From Fusibacter_A sp965140735 (GTDB lineage Bacteria > Bacillota > Clostridia > Peptostreptococcales > Acidaminobacteraceae): a DNA stretch of 64,000 nucleotides. The stretch spans positions 4,030,001-4,094,000 of the forward strand of contig OZ223306.1 in assembly GCA_965140735.1 (NCBI GenBank). The letters run 5' to 3'. Within the stretch, counting starts at the first letter, position 1; each line of letters opens with the position of its first letter. This document shows positions 42,154 through 50,478 of this stretch, piece after piece. The notes below the pieces were generated by a model. That model had not been told where the DNA came from, did no database searches, and saw nothing but the letters and a program-made list of their open reading frames with translations. The position numbers were made by a program, and so were the translations under genes.

Positions 42154-43374
42154 ATGAAAAAACACAATAATCTGGAAATAGATAATCCGATAGAGCATAA
42201 TGAAAGTGAAATTGAAGATGGCGATGATGAGCAAGTTGCAAGTGAATACGAGTCCAATTTTGAAAACTCATTAGTGACTCAATGTCCTTCTTGTGCAGGT
42301 AATATGGTGTTTAGCCCAGAGGACGGCAATTTAAAATGCCCTTATTGTGGAACCGAAAAGGATATTGTTTCTGATAACAAAGAGATTGAAGAACGCTGCT
42401 TCGAGTCTGCACTTGCAGAGGGTGCTCGGACTTGGAATGAGGATGATATCAAGAGTTTCTCGTGTAAGAATTGTGGTGCTGAGCTCATCTTTGATGCACA
42501 TACTCAAGCACAGTTTTGTAATTACTGTGGTTCTTCGCATATTACTTTTCAGGAAGCAGAGAATACCATTCCGCCACAATATTTGGTACCCTTTTCCGTC
42601 ACTGAAAAATTGGCAGGAGATCACTTTAAAGAGTGGATTTCAAAACGTTGGTTTGCGCCAAATGATTTGAAAAATTCCTATAAAAAAAATAAATTATTGG
42701 GCACTTATATTCCGCATTGGACTTACGATTCGAACACATACTCTTATTACACTGCTCAACGTGGGGATTATTACTATGTGACGCGGACGAGAACCGTAAA
42801 TGGTAAAACAGAAACCTATCAAGAGCGCAGAACGAGATGGACTCCTGTAAGTGGTGACTATAAAAGATTTTTTGATGATGTGCTCATTAGAGCCTCAAAA
42901 AAAGTAGACAATAAATTGATTAATAAAATTCAACCCTTTGCACTTGGTGAGCTCAAAGGTTATAAACCCGAATACCTTTCAGGTTTTTATGCAGAGCGTT
43001 ACAGTGTTTCTTTGGAAGAAGGTTGGGAAGAAGGCAAAGCTGAAATTGATCAAGATCTGCATTCAGAAATCACGAGAAAAATTGGTGGAGACACAATACG
43101 GTTTTTAAATATAAAAACGCAATATAATGATGTTACCTATAAGCATATTTTATTGCCAGTATGGCTTTCTAGTTTTAAGTACCATGAAAAGGTTTTTCAG
43201 TTTATGATCAATGGTCAGTCAGGGAAGGTTATAGGTGAATATCCAAAGAGTGCTATCAAAATCACACTGGCAGTGTTAGCGGTTTTAATCGTGATTGGGA
43301 TCATTGCATATTTCGTTATGGGTTCAAATGATCCAATGATGCTTAATCAACTGGAAACACTTTATCTTGGATAG
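42154..43374 (+). CDS. TFIIB-type zinc-ribbon membrane protein (YdjG-like)
   Basis: A 406-residue protein with an acidic N-terminus, two zinc ribbons (CPSCAGNMVF...CPYCG and CKNCGAELIF...CNYCG), a beta-rich middle including YIPHWTYDSNTYSYY, and one C-terminal TM helix (about 370-392). It matches the pattern of Bacillus YdjG, which works with YdjI at the membrane (family knowledge). AGGAGAG precedes ATG, 9 bases after the SPFH gene. No PspA homologue is seen here. Confidence 0.78.
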   Translation: MKKHNNLEIDNPIEHNESEIEDGDDEQVASEYESNFENSLVTQCPSCAGNMVFSPEDGNLKCPYCGTEKDIVSDNKEIEERCFESALAEGARTWNEDDIKSFSCKNCGAELIFDAHTQAQFCNYCGSSHITFQEAENTIPPQYLVPFSVTEKLAGDHFKEWISKRWFAPNDLKNSYKKNKLLGTYIPHWTYDSNTYSYYTAQRGDYYYVTRTRTVNGKTETYQERRTRWTPVSGDYKRFFDDVLIRASKKVDNKLINKIQPFALGELKGYKPEYLSGFYAERYSVSLEEGWEEGKAEIDQDLHSEITRKIGGDTIRFLNIKTQYNDVTYKHILLPVWLSSFKYHEKVFQFMINGQSGKVIGEYPKSAIKITLAVLAVLIVIGIIAYFVMGSNDPMMLNQLETLYLG

Positions 43375-43392
43375 TTGAAAGGGCGTGAACCT

Positions 43393-44595
43393 ATGACGAT
43401 GAACAAGAAAATTATAGGGATAAGACTGTTCGTAGGCATATTGCTCTCCCTTGTTGCACTTTACTTTGAGAAAGCATCGGGTATGCGGTTTGCCTATCTG
43501 ATGCTTCTTTTAATGAGCTTTTTGGGCAGTTCCATCATCTCTATTAAAACCAAGAGTATGATGCTCTATTTTATAGAATGTGGTTTGGTTTTGGGGCTTA
43601 ATTATATATCCCGTTTTAATCTCAACATGGTTTTTATCGCTTTTTACTTGATGATAATTGTGGAGAGTTTTTTAGTGCTCAGGCGTGAGGATGCTTTAAA
43701 AGTGGGCTTTTTATCTATGGGCTTACTAGGGTTTAACTTCTATATGATCTTGCCTTATGGTGTCAACTATGAACTCATTGCTGAAATGTGTTTTCTTGAA
43801 ATGATGTTGATTTTAGTGATGACAGCCCTTTACTTTTCGAAGTCGTATTGGATAGAGAAAAATAAAGTTGTCTCATTGCTCGATGAAAATGAACAAAAGC
43901 GTATTTCACTTGAAAAAGCATTAAATACAGTTTCAGATCAAAATGAATCCCTTGAACGTGCTCAAACAGAGGTCATCAGACTTACCAGAATTGCAGAACG
44001 TGCTGAGCTTGCCAGCGCTTTACATGACACCTTAGGCCACGAAATCACAGGTCTTATCATGCAGATTGAAATGCTCAATATGCAGTATCAAGATCCGCTT
44101 GCAAAGGAAGCGGCAGACCATGCACGTGAGATACTTAGAGCGATGAGGGAGACTGTAGAAACGCTTCAAGTCAGTCCTCTTGACGAGTCCACAATGATTA
44201 AGCTCAAGCAGAAAGTGGCTGCTTTTACAGAACAGACAAAGATCGAAACACATTTTGAATTTAAAATCAATATTGATACACTAAATGTCGAATATAGGGA
44301 AATGATTTTTAGAACAGTTCTCGAAGCACTCACCAATACCGCTAAACATTCTAATGCTACTGAAGTTTGGCTGATGTTAAACGCACTAACATCAGGAGAG
44401 ATGCTTTTGAAAATTATCGATAATGGTAAAATCAAAAGTGAAGATAAAGATACAGGTCATGGTTATAATGCTTTCAAAGAAGGCAATGGCCTTAGATTTA
44501 TCAGAGAAAGGGTTTCACAGCTAGGAGGAACGGTTGAGTTTATAAAAGATGAACATTCAGGCTTTCAAATAATAGTTAGAGGAGGGCTATCATGA
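43393..44595 (+). CDS. NarL/LiaS-type sensor histidine kinase
   Basis: A kinase of about 400 residues with five to six TM helices (about 1-155), a coiled-coil linker, a HisKA_3 box ALHDTLGHEITGLIMQIEML with the phospho-histidine, and a GHKL ATPase (EALTNTAKHSNATEVWL; GNGLRFIRERV). The broader class (LiaS, DesK, VraS) senses membrane or wall stress. TTG 43375 is in frame, but GAAAGGG is better placed for ATG 43393. Its stop overlaps the regulator start (ATGA). Confidence 0.86.
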   Translation: MTMNKKIIGIRLFVGILLSLVALYFEKASGMRFAYLMLLLMSFLGSSIISIKTKSMMLYFIECGLVLGLNYISRFNLNMVFIAFYLMIIVESFLVLRREDALKVGFLSMGLLGFNFYMILPYGVNYELIAEMCFLEMMLILVMTALYFSKSYWIEKNKVVSLLDENEQKRISLEKALNTVSDQNESLERAQTEVIRLTRIAERAELASALHDTLGHEITGLIMQIEMLNMQYQDPLAKEAADHAREILRAMRETVETLQVSPLDESTMIKLKQKVAAFTEQTKIETHFEFKINIDTLNVEYREMIFRTVLEALTNTAKHSNATEVWLMLNALTSGEMLLKIIDNGKIKSEDKDTGHGYNAFKEGNGLRFIRERVSQLGGTVEFIKDEHSGFQIIVRGGLS

Positions 44596-45227
44596 TTAAA
44601 GTGGCAATTGTTGACGACCAAAAGCTCATTATAAATGGTCTTTCCATGATGGTGAACTTGCAATCCGACATGGAAATTATTTGGACAGCAGATCATGGCA
44701 AAGAAGCCCTTTTAAAAATGACTTCGGCGCAGCCAGATTTGATTCTCATGGATATCAGAATGCCAGAGATGAACGGTGTAGAAGCGACTACCTTGATCAA
44801 AAAAAAATATCCTGATACAAAGGTATTGGTCTTAACGACATTTAATGAAGATGATTATATCTTTGAAACGTTAAAAGCTGGGGCAAGTGGCTATTTGCTC
44901 AAGGATGTACCACCAGAAGAACTACTCGAGGGCATTAGAAAAGCGATTAAAGGCGGTACGGTGATAGAGCCTAGTGTGGCATCGAAAGTTGTGAAAAATC
45001 TCTCGCGGATTGACGAAAATGCTCAAAATGAAATTAAGGCAAAACTCACATCAAGAGAGCTTGAAATTGCCAAAATGATTGCAGAAGGCCTTAGCAATAA
45101 AGAAATCAGCGAACTCTTATTCTTATCAGAAGGTACTGTCAAGAACCATTTAACCAATGTGCTTGAAAAACTGGGGTTAAGGGATCGAACTCAACTTGCG
45201 ATTTTGATGCTTAAGCATCAGATGTAG
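44592..45227 (+). CDS. NarL/LuxR-type response regulator
   Basis: A 211-residue regulator with a receiver domain (DD at 8-9, phospho-Asp54 in ILMDIRMPEMNG, Thr/Lys switch residues) and a C-terminal LuxR helix-turn-helix (LTSRELEIAKMIAEGLSNKE, in full 145-205). It starts within the kinase stop, so the pair is translationally coupled. Likely controls the SPFH/zinc-ribbon operon (inference). Confidence 0.92.
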   Translation: MIKVAIVDDQKLIINGLSMMVNLQSDMEIIWTADHGKEALLKMTSAQPDLILMDIRMPEMNGVEATTLIKKKYPDTKVLVLTTFNEDDYIFETLKAGASGYLLKDVPPEELLEGIRKAIKGGTVIEPSVASKVVKNLSRIDENAQNEIKAKLTSRELEIAKMIAEGLSNKEISELLFLSEGTVKNHLTNVLEKLGLRDRTQLAILMLKHQM

Positions 45228-45254
45228 TCTAGATATAAATACTCAAACCGAATT

Positions 45255-45311
45255 AGGAAGGGAGGCTATACGCCAACAGGCTAGAAATTTAGAAGGCGTA
45301 TACACGACAAA
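45255..45311 (+). promoter_or_regulatory. hairpin between ribosome site and start codon
   Basis: The only good ribosome site, AGGAAGGGAGG (45255-45265), is 46 bases before ATG 45312. Between them TATACGCC (45267-45274) and GGCGTATA (45295-45302) form a perfect 8-pair stem. Folded, it brings the ribosome site to about 10 bases from the ATG. Confidence 0.5.
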
Positions 45312-46082
45312 ATGGGAAAAATAACTTTTAAAAATTCACGTGGATTAAAATTGATAGGCAATCTTTACACTGCAGGAGATGAGGCGATGGTGATTATGTG
45401 TCACGGATTTGCATCGGATCAATACGCAAATGGCAGATTCGAAAAACTTGCCCATGCCTTAAATGAACAGAGCATAAGTGCTCTGTCATTTGACTTTAGC
45501 GGCTGTGGAGAAAGTGAAGATGACACGCTTACAGCGGATAAATTATCAGATGATCTATCTTCAGCAATTGACTACGTAAAAGCATCAGGTTATAAGAAGA
45601 TCGCATTGTTTTCACACAGTTTAGGTGCTTTTATTTCACTGAAGACTTATTCTGAGATTATAAGCACAATGGTGCTGTTAGGACCACTGACTGGACCATT
45701 AGATTTTAGGGCAGATGAATTTTATACTGAGGAACAGTTAAATGAAATTAAGGCAAAAGGTTACTTTACGATAAAAAATGAAAACCGAATCAGAAAAGAA
45801 GTTATGGTAGAGCCTCAGTTGCCCATAGATATTGCAGAAATCGATCAAAAGGCACTCTTTAGCAAGATTGATTGTCCTGTTTTGATGATTCATGGAGATC
45901 AAGGTGAAATGGAAGAGACTTTGTCTCCTAGTTCAAAAGAGGCGATAAAGTTGCTCTCTCAGGACTCAACATTAGTCATCATAGAGGGTACAAGTCATAG
46001 CTTTGTTGAAAAGTATGACAAAGTAATCAAGTTATCCGTAGATTGGATTTTAAAGCATTTTAGTGCATGTGAATCTATGTAA
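45312..46082 (+). CDS. alpha/beta hydrolase
   Basis: A 256-residue cytosolic serine hydrolase: oxyanion motif MCHGFASD, nucleophile elbow FSHSLGAF (Ser in S-x-S-x-G), acid in IHGDQGEMEE and catalytic His in GTSHSF. It resembles the acyl-peptidase/feruloyl-esterase-like group of small esterases. Substrate unknown. It follows the two-component operon by 84 bases, with a structured leader. A bidirectional terminator lies downstream. Confidence 0.87.
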   Translation: MGKITFKNSRGLKLIGNLYTAGDEAMVIMCHGFASDQYANGRFEKLAHALNEQSISALSFDFSGCGESEDDTLTADKLSDDLSSAIDYVKASGYKKIALFSHSLGAFISLKTYSEIISTMVLLGPLTGPLDFRADEFYTEEQLNEIKAKGYFTIKNENRIRKEVMVEPQLPIDIAEIDQKALFSKIDCPVLMIHGDQGEMEETLSPSSKEAIKLLSQDSTLVIIEGTSHSFVEKYDKVIKLSVDWILKHFSACESM

Positions 46083-46109
46083 AAAAACTATAATGTAAAG
46101 ATTATATCC

Positions 46110-46156
46110 AAAAACAGCCTTCGGTTACTCTAAAAGAGTAGACAAAGGCTGTTTTT
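46110..46156. terminator. bidirectional intrinsic terminator
   Basis: AAAAACAGCCTT (46110-46121) pairs exactly with 46145-46156; an inner ACTCT/AGAGT stem caps it. Confidence 0.85.
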
Positions 46157-46161
46157 ATTTA

Positions 46162-46410
46162 TCACTGATCAGAAAATGTTGACATGATTTCATCAATTTG
46201 CGCAAAGTTACCAAACTGTCCGCCAGTATGGATGAATAGGACATTCCTTTGAAGCTGTGGATTTTTACCTTCTAGTTTACAATTGAGCCTAAACATGGCT
46301 TTTCCAGTGTAGTCTAAGCCTTCATCTTCGCCACTTGCCATTTGTTCGGATGCGCCAGCGGAAAATAAGAAGGTTCTAGGTGTAAGTAGTGTGCCCATTA
46401 TGAGCAACAT
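46162..46410 (-). pseudogene. C-terminal fragment of D-cysteine desulfhydrase/ACC deaminase
   Basis: The frame ends with GLDYTGKAMFRL ... NVLFIHTGGQFGNF. This matches the C-terminal (L)DPVYTGKAM...NVLFIHTGG signature of PLP-dependent D-cysteine desulfhydrase/1-aminocyclopropane-1-carboxylate deaminase proteins. Only about 60-80 residues remain; the lysine-bearing N-terminal two-thirds are missing, as is the usual P-V in DPVY. Not functional. Confidence 0.65.
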
Positions 46411-46412
46411 TA

Positions 46413-46838
46413 TTAAATATTTCGATGTTTATCCTCCAATCTACCCGTTTTTTCTAATTGCGTCTTTAATTCATGAATATCCTCGCTATTCAAGTATTTG
46501 AACCAGATTTTTACGAGACCCTCATGATGTACAATCTCAATGTGCGTATCATAACAATAAATATGCTCGATATGAGCGTGTGCTATTTTTTTCATAAATA
46601 TATGATGCCGTCTCACGGAAACTTCTGAATGATCCGTTTTTATATAAACCGTTGGAGTACTTGTAAACTGGTATATGCCAACAGCTAGGAATAATACGGA
46701 GATCAATATATAATGATAAAAGGTTATTTGACATCGCATACTGATAAAAAAGAAAGCGATACTATAGAGCACACCAAGTGCAATAAAAATTGATCCAAAT
46801 ATATTTTGATTTTTAACTTTTTTATATCTAATATCCAT
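46413..46838 (-). CDS. hypothetical two-TM protein
   Basis: 141 residues with two TM helices (about 13-33 and 40-57) and a soluble C-terminal half (TPTVYIKTDHSEVSVRRHHI) with beta alternation like bacterial PH-type domains. No family can be named. A GAAAG site precedes the ATG. It sits in a stretch of gene fragments but is itself intact. Confidence 0.5.
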   Translation of the reverse strand: MDIRYKKVKNQNIFGSIFIALGVLYSIAFFFISMRCQITFYHYILISVLFLAVGIYQFTSTPTVYIKTDHSEVSVRRHHIFMKKIAHAHIEHIYCYDTHIEIVHHEGLVKIWFKYLNSEDIHELKTQLEKTGRLEDKHRNI

Positions 46839-46873
46839 TTAATTCACTTCTTTCAAGGCTTTAAACATAGAAG

Positions 46874-47131
46874 TTAACAATAACGTACACCTGTTTTTTT
46901 ACATCTAGAAATAATTTCATCATAGTATTCTTCTGCAGAATTAGCATGCGAGAGTACACCGATAACTGAGTCAGCAGCTTCTAATACCTTGACGATACAT
47001 GCTTGTTCATTGATTATCACAGAGTTTACATTTGATATCGGCTTAATTTGACTAACTTGAGCAAAGGCTGGGTTTGCCATTAATAGAAGTGCTAAAAGTA
47101 AGGTCATTATGGATCTAATTTTCTTCATCAT
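46874..47131 (-). CDS. short exported protein, possibly a truncated binding protein
   Basis: 85 residues: signal peptide (IRSIMTLLLALLLMANPAFA, cleaved after AFA) and a short mature part. SVIINEQACIVKVLEAADSV is reminiscent of the N-terminal strand-helix of Fe3+/cobalamin ABC binding proteins. If that is right, the gene is truncated; otherwise a small secreted protein ending RCKKTGVRYC. Confidence 0.4.
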   Translation of the reverse strand: MMKKIRSIMTLLLALLLMANPAFAQVSQIKPISNVNSVIINEQACIVKVLEAADSVIGVLSHANSAEEYYDEIISRCKKTGVRYC

Positions 47132-47292
47132 TTTCTGCTCTACACAGTCACTTGTTGCTACTTAAGCATATGTAGTGGTACAATATGGTATATTCATATT
47201 CGTAATTATATTCTCTAGCCTCCCTTTATTACTAATACTAACAAACCCTAGATATAAAACAACAGACTTATATGTCTGCATGGAGGTATCAT

Positions 47293-48246
47293 ATGCAACA
47301 CTACATTGGTACTATTATAAAAAATCTGAGAAAAGAGAAACAGTTAACACAAAAGGAATTGGCTCAAGATTTTTGTACAGTGAGACAACTTTCTAGAATC
47401 GAGTCCAATGTAAGTAGTCCAAGTGCCTTTATTCTCACGAGTTTCTCAAACAAACTTGGGGTTGATCTTTTAAGTTATTTACCTTATGCTTGTGAATCAT
47501 TTGGATATGAAATTAAAAACATTCTAGATGAGACGTATTTTTTATACAATAATCATAATTTTGAAGAAGCCCTTTTGGTAATCAAACAACTGACGCAAAA
47601 TGTAAATATAACAGATCCTAAAATTTTACAAGAGATTTTATGGCTAGACTCCAGTATTCAACTGCATAGCCTCAAAAAATATGATGAGATCATACAGACA
47701 AAATTTATTGAATTACTGAAAATAACAAAAGATTTTGATACTATAGATGAGATTTTTAAAGACCCACTCACTAAAATTGAAAGTGAAATCATTTCAACTA
47801 TGATCTATAATTTATTGGTAGATGGCAACTATAATAGTGCAAAAGAATATCTATTGAAATTGATTCAAAGTGCGGAGAGTAGTGTCACAATTGAATCTAA
47901 TGCATCTTATTTAAGATCTCTTATAAATCTTTCAAGAATTTACTATGAAGAAGGCAATTTTGGAAAAGCCCAGCAATATTCTAAAATAGGTATAGATTAT
48001 TGTCATAGAAACAACAATCTATACCTATTGGATATGTTATCCAATCTATATGGTCGTGCACTCTATAAATTGGGGCATGTTGAAAAAGGTCAAAAGTTTA
48101 TAATTCAATACATATTATTATCTCAAAGTAGAAATTCAAGTTCCAATTTAAATTCTATATACGAACTGCTGTGGTCTAATTACAAGTTAGGGGAAATAGA
48201 TTTGACGACATTATTAGATTGTGAAGGTGAAAGTATCTCAGAATAA
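47293..48246 (+). CDS. XRE-type regulator with TPR-like C-terminus (Rgg/PlcR-like)
   Basis: About 317 residues. The N-terminal XRE helix-turn-helix (IGTIIKNLRKEKQLTQKELA ... VRQLSRIESNVSSPS) is followed by an all-helical region (about 75-310) like the TPR domains of RRNPP regulators that bind signal peptides. ATG 47272 is in frame, but GGAGG (47281-47285) lies inside that reading and fits ATG 47293. No partner peptide gene is recognised. It may control the lipoprotein-ABC operon downstream. Confidence 0.78.
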   Translation: MQHYIGTIIKNLRKEKQLTQKELAQDFCTVRQLSRIESNVSSPSAFILTSFSNKLGVDLLSYLPYACESFGYEIKNILDETYFLYNNHNFEEALLVIKQLTQNVNITDPKILQEILWLDSSIQLHSLKKYDEIIQTKFIELLKITKDFDTIDEIFKDPLTKIESEIISTMIYNLLVDGNYNSAKEYLLKLIQSAESSVTIESNASYLRSLINLSRIYYEEGNFGKAQQYSKIGIDYCHRNNNLYLLDMLSNLYGRALYKLGHVEKGQKFIIQYILLSQSRNSSSNLNSIYELLWSNYKLGEIDLTTLLDCEGESISE

Positions 48247-48257
48247 TTTTTATAGTT

Positions 48258-48285
48258 AAACCATGACAAAAGTCATGGTTTTATT
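48258..48285 (+). terminator. intrinsic terminator
   Basis: AAACCATGAC and GTCATGGTTT around a 4-base A loop, then TATTT. Confidence 0.8.
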
Positions 48286-48399
48286 TATAGATTCATGACA
48301 AAGGTCTCGTGCGCAAATTCTTCTTATGGTTTAAAATGAATTTAAGATCCATAACTAGAAATGATATGAATCGTAAAATGAACTGCTAGGAGGTTTATT

Positions 48400-49491
48400 A
48401 TGAATTTAAAAACGACACTTCATAGAAAATATATGAAAGGATTCATCTTGCTCTTCTTATTATCTTTGATGCTTACAGGATGTCTTGGAAAAGAAGACTA
48501 TAAGGCTTATCAAGATGCAGTCTTGAAAACAGATACCATTCAAAGAGGTGCTCAATCTGTGAATGTATCAATGAATCAAACCTTCTCCGAAGAGAGTGAA
48601 TCAAAATCGCATCAGGCCATATTAAAAGGTTTAGAGAAGATAGAATTTGATTTATCAGGTCAATTTGATTATGAAAAGGACGCAGCACTTTATGATATTT
48701 ATTATTATTATAATGGGCTAGGAAATGATGTTAGATACATTAGAAAGTCAGAGGCAGAGCAATACATTAAAATCCCTATGTTTAAAGATTACTTAAAACT
48801 GGATGATCAATCACTTGCAGGTGAGGGCACTAATAAAACAAATCCTAAAAATAGCGAAATCGGAGATACAGATGCCATTAAAACCATTATCTCTGAAATC
48901 AACACAGAATGGCATGATATGATTCAAAAGGAAAATGTTTTCGTCGGTGAAAAAACCACGATTAAGAATGCAGACGGCGATGTAAAAGCAACTAAGTTTA
49001 CGATTAAACCCACAACTGAACAACTTGGACTTATAAGTGAACAGATAAAAACAAGTCTCTTGGCACATTCAGAGGAACTGGCAGATGTGTTTAATCAATA
49101 TTTGGTGGAGAGTATTCCTATGAAGGACATTCCTACGGATGGCATGTCTACAGGCGATGATACAAGCTCTAGTAATTCTAGCGAAATGATGAAAATAGAT
49201 GCAGATGCGGTCAGTAAACTTATTGAAAATTGGATGTCCCACATGGCTATTACACATTATGAAGAAGTAGCCTATGTGGATTTAGATGGCTATATAATAG
49301 AAGAAACAACAACTATTGGTATTGAGTATACTAAAACAGATCAATTTACGCCGTTGTTTAAATCTCAGGAAATTGTCATCCATTCTAAGAACTGGGACAT
49401 AGAACAAGCGCAAAAATTTGATTTTCCAGAGATCAATGAAGGCAACAGTCAGTTAATGGATACTTTTGATTTTAGCGAGGGCTTAAAATAA
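48400..49491 (+). CDS. lipoprotein, operon partner of ABC-2 exporter
   Basis: A 363-residue protein with a signal peptide ending in lipobox LTGC, so it should be membrane-anchored on the outside. The mature part is hydrophilic with beta-sheet character (EFDLSGQFDYEKDAALYDIY; EEVAYVDLDGYIIEETTTI, each in part), like LppX/DUF6612-type lipid-carrier-like lipoproteins (weak likeness). AGGAGG precedes the ATG. Forty-two bases before the ABC ATPase gene; it may help export or sensing. Confidence 0.75.
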   Translation: MNLKTTLHRKYMKGFILLFLLSLMLTGCLGKEDYKAYQDAVLKTDTIQRGAQSVNVSMNQTFSEESESKSHQAILKGLEKIEFDLSGQFDYEKDAALYDIYYYYNGLGNDVRYIRKSEAEQYIKIPMFKDYLKLDDQSLAGEGTNKTNPKNSEIGDTDAIKTIISEINTEWHDMIQKENVFVGEKTTIKNADGDVKATKFTIKPTTEQLGLISEQIKTSLLAHSEELADVFNQYLVESIPMKDIPTDGMSTGDDTSSSNSSEMMKIDADAVSKLIENWMSHMAITHYEEVAYVDLDGYIIEETTTIGIEYTKTDQFTPLFKSQEIVIHSKNWDIEQAQKFDFPEINEGNSQLMDTFDFSEGLK

Positions 49492-49533
49492 TCATTTTTT
49501 AGGGCGTATAACCACAGAAAAGGAGAGACGCAT

Positions 49534-50469
49534 ATGATGTTAGAAGTAACAGCACTCAAGAAAAATTATGGAGAGTTCACGGCAGTGGATGGCATATCGC
49601 TTCACATAGACAAAGGAGAAGTAGTGGGGCTTCTGGGGCCAAACGGCGCAGGAAAATCCACGACGATTTCCATGATCGCCACACTCTTTAAACCCAGTTC
49701 AGGTGAAATTCTATTTGAAGGTGAGAATATCGTTAAAAATCCTAAAGTGATTCAACCTTTCATAGGTTACGTGCCCCAAGAAATTGCACTTTATGAAACC
49801 CTTTCAGGATATGAAAATCTAAAATATTTTGGGGCTCTGTATGGTCTTAGTGGCAAAGTTCTTAAAGAGCAAATTCAAAGAATTTCTGAAATTATAGGCA
49901 TAGGAGATCGCCTTAAAGATCGAGTAAGCACTTATTCTGGTGGTATGAAAAGGAGAATCAACATAGGGGTGGGGCTTCTTCACAATCCAAAGTTAGTGAT
50001 TATGGATGAGCCCACGGTGGGGATTGATCCTCAATCTAGAAATCATATACTGGAGACGGTTAATAAATTGAAATCAGAAGGGATTAGCGTACTCTATACC
50101 AGTCACTACATGGAAGAAGTGGAAGCGATCTGTGAACGCATCTACATTATGGATCATGGTAAGATTATAGCAGAAGGCACTCAAGAAGCACTGCTTGAAC
50201 AGTCTAAAATACAAAGTGGCATGAAACTTAAGTTTGAAAAACCAGTGTCAAAGATCATCGATCAGATCAAGACAATCAATTGGGTGACTCAAGTTCAAAT
50301 GTTGGATGAATATGAGGTTTCTGTAAGGTCTAGTGGGAATGGCAACAGTCATAAAGATATTCTCAATGCTCTTATGGCGATGGACTTAGGACTTGTATCG
50401 TTTGATATTCAAAAACCAGATCTTGAACAAGTATTTTTACACATGACAGGTCGAGGTCTTAGAGATTAG
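49534..50469 (+). CDS. ABC-2 type transporter ATP-binding protein
   Basis: A 311-residue ATPase: Walker A LLGPNGAGKST, Q-loop VPQE, signature YSGGMKRR, Walker B LVIMDEPTVGID, H-loop TSHY. The C-terminal extension is of the DrrA/antibiotic-exporter type. It energises the two permeases at 50479 and 51812. AAAGGAGAG precedes ATG ATG; either could start. Confidence 0.95.
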   Translation: MMLEVTALKKNYGEFTAVDGISLHIDKGEVVGLLGPNGAGKSTTISMIATLFKPSSGEILFEGENIVKNPKVIQPFIGYVPQEIALYETLSGYENLKYFGALYGLSGKVLKEQIQRISEIIGIGDRLKDRVSTYSGGMKRRINIGVGLLHNPKLVIMDEPTVGIDPQSRNHILETVNKLKSEGISVLYTSHYMEEVEAICERIYIMDHGKIIAEGTQEALLEQSKIQSGMKLKFEKPVSKIIDQIKTINWVTQVQMLDEYEVSVRSSGNGNSHKDILNALMAMDLGLVSFDIQKPDLEQVFLHMTGRGLRD

Positions 50470-50478
50470 GAGGAGAAA

